Position numbers and translations under genes: made by a program. From positions 16,826,723 through 16,890,722 of the forward strand of contig CM070728.1 in assembly GCA_036346275.1 (NCBI GenBank): a DNA stretch of 64,000 nucleotides, in the 5' to 3' direction. Position 1 is the stretch's first letter, and each line of letters starts with the position of its first letter. Below are positions 24,157-35,299 of this stretch, piece after piece. This stretch comes from Otatea glauca (Eukaryota; Streptophyta; Magnoliopsida; Poales; Poaceae). The notes under the pieces are model-generated. The model was given only the letters and a program-made list of their open reading frames with translations, made no database searches and was not told where the DNA came from.

Positions 24157-25206
24157 TTGTAACACTCTGGCCTAAACTCACTTAAAGGTCAATCCATCAT
24201 TAGGGCGGGTCTACACATGCATGACACCTCGCTTACACTTTCGTTCTCGTTTCGAGTAAAAGTATTAACCCGGAAGTGCTATGTTTGGACACAACATGCA
24301 TTATATACTACTATAACTCATTTTATACAAGCAATGTAGGACTAATCTCACTTTCACTCCACATGTGCCTTCACATTAACGGGTCAGGGTATTACACTCA
24401 TCCCTTTAAGAGCTAACGTCCTCGGCATCGCTTCGTGTAAAAGGGTTAACTTAGAAGTACTATTTTTGGATCCAATATGCATTATATACTACTACAATTC
24501 ATTTTATGCAAGTAATGTGAGACTAATCCCACTATCGCTCCACATGGGTCACATGTAACTTCATATTAACAGGCTGAGGAACCACCCCTCGGTACACGTC
24601 TGTGCGTCCAGTGTCGATGCATATGCCATGTCATGTGGTCACTCTGGACCCACACACATCATGCACCATATACGCCATGCGAAAGTTGATGTTCTGACAC
24701 TATCTATAACACCCTAATCCAAACTCGCTTAAAGCCCAGCCCACCGTGGGGTGAGCCTACACATGCATAGCACTCTGTTTACACTTCCGTACTCGTTTCA
24801 TGTAAAAGGGTTAACATGAAGGTGATATGTTTGGATCTAACACGTATTATATACTACTCCCTTCAATCATAAATAGTTGTCGTTTTGGACATCAATATGG
24901 TCTCCAAAACATAGCTTTAACCACTAATTTCTATTATAATTATTTATAAAACCTAATAAAAATATAATATTATAATTTTTTTTGAGACAATCTACACATA
25001 TGATTTTCACGTATCCAATTTAAATATTTAAAAATATATTGATAGTCAAAGTTTCAAAAGTTTAACTACACTTATGACCAAAGCGACAACTATTTATGAC
25101 TAAAGAGGGTACTACAACTCACTTTATGCAAATAATGTATGACTAATTCTACCACTGCTCTATATGGACCATATAGGCATTTACATTAACGGGATGCGGT
25201 ATTACA
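24157..25206 (+). repeat. Tandem ~235-bp units beginning TGTAACAC
   Basis: A unit starting TGTAACACTCTGG and ending GGGTATTACA (24157-24395) is followed by a partial copy (about 24396-24600) and a third copy (about 24708-25206). The third copy is split by a 253-bp MITE. Shared landmarks include CTACACATGCAT, CGTTTC(G/A)(A/T)GTAAAAG, TTATATACTACTA and CATTAACGGG. The TG...CA ends would suit very small LTRs (SMART/TRIM type), but no internal region or primer site is seen, so I leave the class open. Confidence 0.65.
24857..25109. mobile_element. Stowaway-like MITE inside a repeat unit
   Basis: Inverted ends share TCATAAATAGTTGTCG: 24866 onward on plus, and the inverted GCGACAACTATTTATGAC near 25083. 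The neighbouring intact units read TTATATACTACTACAA. Here that string is split and TAC is present on both sides, fitting a TA-type duplication of Tc1/mariner-derived Stowaway elements. The empty site inside the same array makes the insertion boundary unusually clear. Confidence 0.75.
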
Positions 25207-25238
25207 TATACCTCGAGAGAACATTTTACATTAAAGTA

Positions 25239-25741
25239 TGTTAAATATGGTGACTCACATCTAGCCTTTTTAGGATTTGAAAGGGTGTATTAGGTGAATC
25301 CTAATAGAATTAGGAGTCCTAATTCTAATAGGAATAGGATTCCTATTTGCTTTGAAGAAGATCTAGGGATGATATATAAAACTAGGGGAGGTTATGGACA
25401 ACCCAAGCAACCAAGAAGTCACAAGTCAACTTATCCAGAGCAAAAGGTGTAAGAGAGTATTAGAGACTAAGTTATTCTTTAGTGCTAAATTCTTGTACAG
25501 TGCAAGTATCTGATAGTCCTAAAAGGTTCGAGAGGTTGTGAGGGAGCAACAATCTCTTGTACTTTTTTAAGGTTGTGATTAAAGAATTTGCAGTCGGTTT
25601 CGCTAAATCTTTCTCTCTCGTTGTGGTTGCTTCAACGTCGTTATTTTAGTTCTCTCTATGAGGTTTATCTGCTTCGTTCTTAAAGCCGTGCATGCTCGTG
25701 TCGTATTTTATAAAACTCTAATCCGATCCTAAGCTACTGCA
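25239..25741 (+). mobile_element. Copia-type LTR with adjacent primer site
   Basis: The segment begins TGTTAAATATGG and ends CTACTGCA. It has a TATATAAAAC promoter-like box near 25374 and is followed at about 25752 by ATATCAGAG. That resembles the TGGTATCAGAG primer-binding site copied from initiator tRNA-Met. No gag-pol follows, so it is a 5' LTR whose body was lost. Confidence 0.5.
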
Positions 25742-25759
25742 CGTAAAAATAGATATCAG

Positions 25760-26003
25760 AGTATAATAGAGTACATGCTTCAGTCAACGAATTAGGTAGA
25801 GATCAAAGCCTTATTTGCCCTTAATTTGTCATGTACAGTAGTATCTGACCTCATTTTCGTATTCAGCAGCCCGTTCGGATTCCATTTTGGAGATTTTATT
25901 AGCTATTGGACACTGTTTCTTTTTCTTCAAAGGATATGCTACTACTATTGTATCGGTCACAAAAGCCTTCACTGTATTTTCCGGTTCAAATTATGTTGTT
26001 GCT
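25760..26003. other. Intergenic, no gene recognised
   Basis: This is the stretch downstream of the LTR and its primer site. No gag sequence could be read in any frame. Confidence 0.35.
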
Positions 26004-26333
26004 TAGGGGTTTGTTCAATGCCACGTTAGTTAGCGCCTAGCACCGTTTCCTTTACTACCAAGTGATTCTCTTGGCACTAATACGTTTAGTGAATTGTATC
26101 TTTTCTGAAAAGTTATTTTTAATTTTTAAGCTGAAAAGCGGTGGTAGCATTTTATAAAAAAATATTTGTCAAATAACTAATTTCCCTTAGTAATAACCTG
26201 CAAAAACAAATTCAGCCTAACTTTCAGCTTTTAGATTTTGCTAGTTATATATATGATTATTTATATCAAAAATCGTTTAAAAGCTAAGCTGTTTGAAAAA
26301 GCTGAAAATGACTTAAAGCACCATACAGCCCTA
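26004..26333. mobile_element. MITE with GGGNTGT ends
   Basis: The left TTAGGGGTTTGTTC and the right, inverted, TTAGGGCTGTATGG form short inverted ends bordered by TA. AAGCTGAAAAGC and GCTGAAAATGACT motifs inside are typical of small grass MITEs. It has no coding capacity. Confidence 0.4.
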
Positions 26334-26810
26334 AAACTATCGATCGAGCAGGTCGATTTGCCCCGATTTTTCACGGACAGGTCTGCGCGTTCTTTGTTCC
26401 ATCAACAGAAGACACGAACGCCTTTTCTTTAGCGTTTGTAAATTGGGCAATTAAAATTCCGTACAATTTCAAACATCACATTAGTACACTGTGCACCTAT
26501 TTAATTTCGCCTAGCTAGAAAGACATTAGTGCACCCATCGTTACATATATAATGCTCTCAGTCGTATATCTTAACTTTTGTTCTCTTTTTCTGCATGGTG
26601 CTGTGGTGACGCGAAACAAAATAAAATAGGAAATTGCTAAATGGTACTAGAGTGTTTTTTGTTTGAGTACTTAATTTTTTTCTATTAGATATTGGTGTTT
26701 TTTTGTGAGCGCTCAATTTTTTTTATCGATTAGATATTACTTTGTTATTCACGTTGTGCTTTATCATTTTGACTTTGTGATCCATTTTTTTTTTGTTGTG
26801 TTTCTTTGTT

Positions 26811-27009
26811 TTTTTACAAATTATCACATTATTTTTTACATAGTTTAATTTGTGTAAAACTAGTATATAATTGATTAAAAAAGGTCATGCAGAAAAGAAT
26901 AATGTTCTCTCTTTTTTTACAAATTATCACATCATTTTTACAGAATTTAATTTTTGTAAAACTAGTATATAATTGATGTAAAAAGGTCATGCAAAAAAAA
27001 TAATGTTCC
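26811..27009 (+). repeat. Direct tandem duplication, ~100-bp unit
   Basis: Two neighbouring copies share TTTTACAAATTATCACAT, GTAAAACTAGTATATAATTG, AAGGTCATGC and AATAATGTTC. They differ by a few substitutions and small indels, so the duplication is not recent. Confidence 0.8.
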
Positions 27010-27855
27010 TCATCTAGTACCTAAAAAAAATTAAATACTCCTTAATAAAATAGTACTCAAATGGGAGAAGATGAGGCAAATTGATTTTATCTATTGGATA
27101 GGTTAAAATTTAAGTGCTATTTAGCAAGAAAACACTCGGATTCTCTTTGTACACCCCACTAAAATAATATATATTTATATATGTCATCGTTTTGTACAAA
27201 GAAAAGGTTGTCTGAGAATTTTCAGATAAATGAACTTTGTCACCAGCGTTTCCATACGTGTTATGTGCGTAGATTATGTTTGCATCGCCCTCAGGTGTCC
27301 GCGCCCAGACTCGAACAAATACCATGGACTCTGCATGAAGGAGTACAAACATCAAGGGGAAATGGACAGCTGAGATCAACCGACCTGGACAGCAATAGTC
27401 AAGTATAGATGTCATTGTAGTTTTACGTCTGCTTTGACGTAGAATGGACTTATGGACCAATTAAGTAGGTGCCGACCGGTTCAAATTAGTTGGTTAATTA
27501 GGCCGATTCAATAGGTGCATATATAGTTGGTCAAATTTGATGAGCATGCATGAGCTTAAGTATACGTCTTGGATTTATTAAAGACGCTCTCGAACGCTTG
27601 AACGCAGGAGACGACAAAGATCATAAAGTTCAGGGATGTATTAGCATTAAGAATGGTGTTACTTCTTTGCGATGTTTAACCCAATTTATCGTGCCTATAT
27701 GTATACCCGCAACTTATACGGAGTACCAAAATTATATGGCACGGAGAAATGCAACGGCAAGTATTTGCTCTGCCAGTGCTGCTGCGTATTCACCCATATA
27801 CAACAGTCACAAACTTTGCTCCATTACAACCACAAGGTCCACAACAGCACAGGAG
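27010..27855. other. Intergenic, no gene recognised
   Basis: Several short frames occur on both strands (27110-27460 minus, 27550-27909 plus), but none has a recognisable motif or plausible splice structure. Confidence 0.4.
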
Positions 27856-27864
27856 CACAATGTC

Positions 27865-28417
27865 GCGTACTCCTTTTTTTTCTTTCCAAATTTGGCACGG
27901 TGTAGATGAATTTGTAAAACTAGACTCGTTCCCGACGGTGAGAGTAGCGAGATACGACATGTGTTACCTGTCGCGCTCCGTACAGCAGCACCTTGTTGGC
28001 TAGCTCAGCAGTAGGTGCCGCGCATCAATAGCTCGACATGTCCTTGCCGACAAACCATGCCTTCATAGGATAGCAATAGTGACTAATTAGGTAAGTGATT
28101 AATTTTGTATGTCATTAATTAAGCAAACAATTAGTTAATTAAGTAAACCAATTAATTAATTAAGTGGTTAGGTAAGTGAGGACGTGATGCTGAGTAACAG
28201 CAGCTCGGTAGGCCAGTGAATACGGTGTCGAGCAAGGGGAGCTCATAGGCCAGTGGGAGGCTGCTAGCGTCTTGCCGCGGTATAGGAGTGTGGCAAGTTG
28301 CACGTGTCACCTGCCGCTGCTTCCGCAGCCGGTACAAGGCTAATTTTGTAAATTCGTTCGCATGGAGGGCCAAATTTGCACAAAAAAAGGTTACTTAGGA
28401 AAAAAAAAGTAGACTTC
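27865..28417. mobile_element. Mutator-type MITE, same family, longest simple member
   Basis: The right end, inverted, starts GAAGTCTACTTTTTTTTTCC. The left end reads GCGTACTCCTTTTTTTTC. CCAAATTTGGC and TTTGTAAA(A/T)(C/T)TAG blocks follow at both ends. The flanks CACAATGTC (27856-27864) and CACATTGCC (28418-28426) match at 7 of 9 positions. TTAATTAAGT-type repeats occupy about 28085-28165. Confidence 0.6.
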
Positions 28418-28679
28418 CACATTGCCATGCCATTCCTTTGATATCATCCATATGCTATATTGTTTTTGTTACAGTATATGCTACAATTCCGTATACCCAT
28501 CTTTGGTCAATGGTCCGAATTGCTAGGGGCACAACGCCATGATGCTTTTCATGCTTTTAACATTTTGGAAGTACATGCAAGTGACTCAGATATTTTCCAC
28601 ATATTTTTAGACCAGCTGGTTAATTTTTGTGGTAAAAACAGTAACAAGACCTAGGAAAACAACCTACTCTCAAAGTGGA

Positions 28680-29073
28680 GAAGTGATTGCTTTTTTAGCC
28701 TCCTTTGCCTTATTTTTGCAAATGTGGCTTCCTTCCGAGTGGAATTACAAATATAGCCACGTCCTGACCGTGAAACGTGCCTCCCGTGCCCCCCTACTGA
28801 GGGAGGAGACCTCCTGCGCTCGCCGACAGCGGCGGTTTCCTACCGATTTTCCCTACCGCGGCAGGCGACCGCAGGAGGAAACCTGTTGCGGTAGGCGACT
28901 GCGAGAGGTCTCCTCCCGCAATAGGGGAGCGCGAGAGGTCTCTTCACATGGTAGGAGAGCGCAGGAGGTACGTTCCGTGGTCGGGACGGGGATATATTTG
29001 CAATTCTATTCAGAAGGGGGCCACATTTGCAACAAAATAAAGAGGCGAAGGAGGCTAAAAAAGTGTCTATTTC
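28680..29073. mobile_element. Mutator-type MITE, clearest member
   Basis: The left end is GAAGTGATTGCTTTTTTAGC. The right end, inverted, is GAAATAGACACTTTTTTAGC. Both continue with CTCCTT(T/C)GCCT and then GCAAATGTGGC. A perfect 9-bp duplication CAAAGTGGA lies at 28671-28679 and 29074-29082. The GC-rich core carries repeated GGTAGGCGAC and GCGCGAGAGGTCTC-like strings and gives arginine-rich frames on both strands, which I do not regard as genes. Confidence 0.85.
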
Positions 29074-29144
29074 CAAAGTGGATAATAGGATAGAGTCCAC
29101 TGTTGCGTGAAATAGTTGCATTAGGACTGCTCCGTGGGAGGGGG

Positions 29145-29266
29145 TCAGATTTGTTTGCCTCCCATAGCGGACTATTCTCCACCAAATCAATATTTAGAAC
29201 ACCAATCAGATTTGTTTGCCTCCCATAGCGGACTATTCTCCACCAAATCAATATTTAGAACACCAA
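29145..29266 (+). repeat. Perfect 61-bp tandem duplication
   Basis: Two identical 61-bp copies (29145-29205 and 29206-29266), each starting TCAGATTTGTTTGCCTCCC and ending TTAGAACACCAA. The lack of any difference means the duplication is recent or an assembly artefact. Confidence 0.95.
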
Positions 29267-29279
29267 CTCAGAGATCTTG

Positions 29280-32200
29280 ACTACTACCCCACTTACGACG
29301 AGGATAGGGCATTTTCACCTTCCATTTGCTCCGAATTATGTGCATACGAGGTAATCAATGCTGATGAGACCGACAAACAACATGCCCCACGTGAACAATG
29401 CAAGGCCTAAGAACAGGCCGAATGTTTGGTGTAGGAACAATGCAATAACCAGTTGCTTGTCGCCAAATAGAAGACAATGGAGGAGGCTGATCGCCAGTAC
29501 CACACTAGTGCACTAGGGACATATAGGAGGCTCAACACTAACACAGGCGGAGATTGCCCTCAACAACATTTACCAACCACACTTCACATCGTCCTCAGGA
29601 CGATGGTAAGAGATCTTAACACCGTACCATCTTCTTCGCAAGTTGAAACCTTGTTGCACTGCATTCACATAATATCAAATGCGATCCTCAACAATCAGAC
29701 GGGGGGAAACAATGAGTAGGACCTCTTTGTGATTCGTTCATTGGTTGCCAACCTGCAAGAGGCTGCTGCAGATGTGCAGAGTCTTTCACAATCTTCAAGG
29801 TCTTAGACCGATTCTAGGCCAGACCACTCTACCTTTGGACATCGCCATCATGGCAACGACCCCCGTCAAGAAAATGATCTGCACAGATAGAGCATGTTCA
29901 AAAGGGATGGCCCAGGAAAGCTCTCTAACCATGGTCAGAGACGACCTTGTTCTCCTGATAATCTTGATGAAGGTCATTATTTTTTACAACGATTGGGGCC
30001 ATATACAAGTGCAAGGCTTTCTCACCTGGGCTAAGAGAAGTTACCTGACTTGAAAATTCAAGTCAGGGTATTTAGAGAGTTGAGACCTAGAACCTTGATA
30101 TTTTATTTAGATCCACACTACCACCGTCCAGGCTGTGAGTGGTGACGAGATGGTAACAGCTAATTACTTGTTGTATTAAAAGGATTTGTTAGAACATGGT
30201 TGTTTAACTAACCATAAAGTTCTATTTATAGTTGAATTTTTTATGTCAAGCTATTTTAAAAAGCTTGAAAAGTTGTTAAACTAAGCTAGTAAAAGAGGAT
30301 GATTTACGTCGTCTTCGTCAAACTTCTAGAGAAAATTTGCATCAATTTGTTAAGAGATTTGTAGAAATGTGCAATACCATTCCTAACATTACTGATGATT
30401 ATGTTATTCTAGCATATAAGCATGTGGTACACTACAAGAGTTCATAGAAGGCCTAAACATCCCCCACCAAGAACTGTGTCAGAGTTATTTGACATGAATT
30501 CTCACTACTCCGATGCTCATAAGGCAGTGCTGTGGAACTGCATGGTTGACAAATGCCATACACCACCACAACTAGGTCTAGATGGGTTTGAAAAGAAATA
30601 GTCAAAGAAGCTGACTAGATCTGAAGATTGCAAAGGCAAAGCCAAAAAGAAGAACAAGATGAAGCCTCGAATCGATCAAGGGAAGTTGACACTGTACAAC
30701 ACTGTCCGACAAACAACAAGGGTAAGGGTCCATAGAGGAAGCAAGCTAGTCATTCTAACGACCAGTCTAGATCCAAGGGATATAGGTGACCAGCTGTAAT
30801 GGTTGTTGGTGCCCACTCCATAACACAACTAGGCACGATTTGCGTAATTGTTGCACCTAGCAAAAACACATGAATGACTTCTACTTGGGTAAAGGGCCAA
30901 TGCTTACACTGCCTGAAAGTGGTGGTCTCACCAACACCAAAGTTGGTGAGATGAAGAGATGACATATTAGAAACTTAACAACTATGTCAACGTCATCTTC
31001 AGAGGCTCATCTACCTATTCCTTAAAAAGGCAGTTCAAATCCACATGGAGAGAGGTCAGCAACGTCGACACCAACCAGGGAAGCCATGCTACCCAAAGTG
31101 GTCGAATGTGGTCTTGGTCTTCAACAAGAACGATTGTCCTAAAGGTATATCCACATCTCAAAAACTTATTGTGGTCATTTCTCCTATAATAAGTAATTGT
31201 AAGGTAGGAAGAGTACTGGTAGACGGTGGTAGTTCTTTGGACTTGCTTTTTATTAGTACTTTAGATAGGATATACCTCGTTCCAAAGTACGACCAATTAC
31301 AAATCCCTCGATAACACCTATCGATCAGTAGTGTTACTAGTAACTTTGGAGATTCTCGTAATTTTAGAACAGAGTTACTTACCTTTGAAATTGTGGATTT
31401 TGAATCAGCTTATAATGCCATATTAGGCAGACCATCACTAACTAAATTTATAGCGGCTACTCATCATGCCTACCAAAGCGTCAACAATCCTGGTCCGATG
31501 GGCATCATCTCCGTGCAAGGTAATCATTCTACTGCACTCAATTGCATTCGTAAATCTTTAGAGATTGTTATTCAGTTACCATTAAGTGATCTTAATGATG
31601 CAGAAAAGCCAAGGCTGTAAAGCCTATGAAGGCGGAATGACTAAAAGCGACTCCTCAACCCAATGAAGAAGTGAAGCAAGTGCCAGTCAACCCAGACGAC
31701 CAGTCCAAGACAGTCCAGATTGGGTCGAGAATGGAAAGGAAATAGGAAACCGAGTTTATTGCCTTCCTTGGGGCAAACACAGTTACGTTTGTATGGAAAC
31801 CATCCGATATGCCTAGAGTACTACGGGATGTAATCGAGCATAGGCTAGCCATACAACCTGACAAGCGATCAGTAAAGTAGAAACTACGATGTTTCACTTT
31901 TAATCGGCAAGAAGCCATCCGACAAGAGTTAGACAAACTCGTAGATGCTGGTTTCATTCATGAAGTCGACCACCCAGATTGGCTCAAGAACCCGATCATG
32001 GTCAAGAATGCCAAAGGTAAGTGGCACATGTGTGTCGATTTTGCAAGTTTAAATGTTGCCCTGTCCTAAGGATGATTTCCCTATACCCGATATTGATCAA
32101 TCGATCGACTCAATAGCAGGATGTGAATTGATGAGTTTTCTGGATGCTTAATTAGGCTATCATTAAATAAGTATGGCAAGAGAAGATGAAGAGAAGACTA

Positions 32201-33420
32201 CCTTCATCACCCTATTCGATGTCTATTGTAACATCAAGATGCAAATTGGGCTGAAAAATGCTTCAGCCATATACCAGCGCCTAATGCAGAAGACCTTCGT
32301 AGACTACATCGGGGTGTAATCTAGAAGCTTATGTAGATGATCTTGTTGTAAAGAGCACAAAAAGCTCTGATCATTTGTCTGATTTGGTAGAAACCTTTAA
32401 TAATTTGAATAAACATGGGAGCAAGTTGAATACAGAAAAGTGTACTTTGGTGTTTCTTCTAGAAAGTTAGTTGTTTTTCTTATTTGTTATCATGGAATCA
32501 AAATAATGCCATAAGGCGACCAGTTATAGTACGTAATCCAAAAATAGTTCCCTACTACAATAATATGAGAGAATGAAGGTCTTCTAGTCAGGATCTGAGC
32601 AGCTAAATCCCTTGGTGTCCGTTAAGTTTTGACGAAAGGTGATTCACAATTAGTCATAAACTAGGTTAGTAATGAATATCAATGTTTCGATGAGACAATG
32701 GCTCATGACTTGGATGAATTGAGAAAATTGGAAAAATAATTTAGCAGTTTTGAAGTCCAATACATTCATTGAAAATATAATGCTTTAGCGAATCAATTAT
32801 CAAAATTGGGCTCCTCACGATCACTTGTTCTAACAAGTGTTTTCCTCGAATATTTATCTAAACCTTCAGTAGTTCCATCTACCAATGCACAACCGACCAC
32901 TTCAGAGATTGCCATACTCGAGCATGACGTAGATTGAGTTCAACTATTGAAAACCTATCTAGCGCATTGGACAGTGCCCAAGTATGCGCATGAAAAAAGA
33001 TAGATTAATTTGAAAGGAGTGAATGTATGAAAAAGATAAGATTAATTTTAAACTGATCGATAACGATCTATATGAAAAAAAAGGAGCACATGATGTTCTA
33101 ATGCATTGTATATCCCAAGAAGTTGAGAATACATTACTTAATAAATACATGGGGCTTATGTGAAGCACATGCTTTATATCGAACACTGATCGGTAAAGCT
33201 TTTCAACAAAGTTATTATTGGCCTACTATGCTACAAGACGCAATGTATTTTGTAAAATCCTGTGAACAATGTCAATTTTATGCTTGCCAGTTACATTAAT
33301 TAGCCGATCTATTTTAGGCAACACTGTTGTCATAGCGACATAGAGAATTAATGTAGTTGGACCCGTACCATGTGCAACTAATGAGTACAAGGTTTTATTT
33401 GTGTCTGTTGATTTTCACAA
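29280..33420 (+). mobile_element. Ty3/gypsy retrotransposon, decayed gag-pol
   Basis: Gypsy domains appear in order through many stops. Gag pieces span about 29470-30480 (FLQIYTTTVQAVSGDEMVTA near 30100, NLHQFVKRFVEMCNTIP near 30335). An aspartic protease has VLVDGGSSLDLLFI (31210-31255). Reverse transcriptase has KNPIMVKNAKGKWHMCVDF (31985) and AYVDDLVVKST (32330). RNase H remnants lie at about 32550-32800. An integrase zinc-binding piece, CEQCQFYA, is near 33265. The DGGSS protease and gag spacing suggest a Tat-like lineage, but I did not align it. LTRs were not found, and the 3' end is truncated near 33420. Confidence 0.85.
31045..31620 (+). pseudogene. Gypsy aspartic protease region
   Basis: Two adjoining frames read VVISPIISNCKVGRVLVDGG then SSLDLLFISTL, with the catalytic-type DGGSS. 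After a stop comes DFESAYNAILGRPSLTKFIA and HHAYQSVNNPG. Together this is the conserved pepsin-like protease and linker just before gypsy reverse transcriptase. The stop at about 31312-31314 and the missing N-terminal context make it non-functional. Confidence 0.75.
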
Positions 33421-33652
33421 AATGAATTGAAGCTGATCTATTTACAACAATTACAACATCAACAGCAAAGAAATCACGTAACATTCTTTCTGTCCATGAC
33501 AATAATGTCTCTACTTGATTGTGCTCCCATATTTCCCTTTTCTATAGGTTCGATAGGGGCCTGTATCCCGTCACGAACACCTATAGGCTGCGATCACACA
33601 CCGTCGTTGGGTTGTCACCCCCACGTCGGCAGTGAGGTGACCTGCCCATGAG

Positions 33653-33930
33653 TAGGACTGTAAACGAGCCAAGATCAAGCTAGTCTGGCCTCCTAATATC
33701 GAGCTCGAGCAAACTTGAGTTAGGGTTTGAGTCTGGACTAGGGCTCGAGCTTGACTAAGGTTCGTTAACAATCGACAATTCAATCTGCACTAATTTTCAA
33801 TGATAAGAAAAGCTTGAGCTTGAGCCGACTCGAATAAATTTAGTAAAAGTTACATACAGTAATATTTAATAAGATCACTAAATTTATCTATGAGCCGAGC
33901 CGAGCCGAGCAGCTTTCTTCCACAGCCATA
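33653..33930. mobile_element. hAT-type MITE, second GAGCTCGAG element
   Basis: The left TAGGACTGTAAACGAGCC and the right, inverted, TATGGCTGTGGAAG resemble the ends of the 19562-19905 element. The interior again has GAGCTCGAGC and GAGCCGAGCC strings. The flanks CCCATGAG and CTCTAGAG match at 5 of 8 positions, so the duplication is eroded or the boundary is slightly off. Confidence 0.55.
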
Positions 33931-35290
33931 CTCTAGAGGACTGGTTAGTGGTTACTCGCTGCCGTGCACCGCGAGTAAGCGGACAGCGCCAGTCACTCCC
34001 ACTTCCACGTGGGCTCCACTCTCGGTACGGTCAACCCTCCACTCGCCCCGCGCCAGGTGGTGCCGTGCCATATGGGCGGCCACGCTGCCATGTGGGACCG
34101 GATGTTGCCGTTCTAGAGGCTTCCGATCCCGGAGCAACAGACGATGTGATGGCTCGTTGAGTTTTTTTTGGGCTTTCCTTTCACTTTATTTTTTTCCACT
34201 CGAGAAATATTCTTTCCTCGAGCAGGAAATTATCGGGACTCCTTTTGCATAAAAGGACGTACAAGTCTCCCTTTTTGTGGACAAGGACTCGGTGATGTCC
34301 CTTATTTGAGTATCCCTTTGCCAAAATTCTAGTGATTATTTTTTTAGAACTAATTCTAGTGAGTTTGACCAGTGGAAAATTGCGAATAAGTCATTATAAG
34401 GATGCTTGGTTGGATGCTATATTTCACCACTTTAAAGGTAAGCAAAGGTGGTCGCTCTTTACTTTATTGTCGTATCTTTGGCACAACGTACTTTGTTAAC
34501 AAAAAAATTCACTGACATATCCAGATATGTGTATATTTTAACTCTAGACATGTAGCACCTTTCATATACTATCAAGTATCAACGATATGAAAGAAATCCT
34601 CAATTCAGCTTAAAATTTCTACATTGATGACTCTGGTAGATATCTCTGATCTTTTTAATATCCTTGAGATATTAGCAGTAATTTGAAGCATAAAGGGAAT
34701 AGTGATTTTCCGAAAGGGCATGATAGCTGCATCTTTTCCGTAAGCTTCAATTATCTAGCTCAACTCTGCCTTAAAAAATGATCTCGCTCAATTAACTTTA
34801 AGAAACGTGTTCAACAAATTGGAAGAACTTCAAGAGATCAAGCTAGAAACAACGTAGAAACGCAACGATGAGTTAAACATATACACATATTCTTTGATTT
34901 TTATGACGCAATATATAAGCGAAATTGAACCGCAGAACGTCCCAGTTGTCACACGATCCAATGCATCCAACAGACTCATAAGGATGAAACATCGTGCACT
35001 TTGTCCGATCAAAAGGTGCTAAGCTCCTCAATTTTGTCGTGTACAACTCATGCACAGAAGCGTCCTAGCACTACAACGCGCAAGTTGTCACTTCTTTGTC
35101 GTGATCGCAGGAGGCAAGATGCAACATTCCAGGAAAATAATGGAATTTCGAAGGGCCTTATCGAAAATAACGCGAGGCTATAGAAGGCAGGAAGGGGTCA
35201 CCTTAATCACGGTTAATAGAATAACCCGTCTCTTAGGTCTACGGCGAGTTAAGCCCAGTGGCCAAGGGAGAGTCAAGAGAACAGGAGGGG
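33931..35290. other. Intergenic, upstream of the kinase gene
   Basis: No gene was recognised. GC-rich frames at 33890-34252 have no domain. The last few hundred bases should include the promoter of the kinase gene. I see no clear TATA box; a CTATAGAAGG string at about 35178 is only a weak candidate. Confidence 0.4.
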
Positions 35291-35299
35291 GGGCAAACG

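Noticed and set aside
28629..29190. 154- and 116-codon frames on opposite strands
   Set aside because: They lie inside a MITE with a perfect 9-bp duplication and encode only low-complexity arginine-rich peptides.
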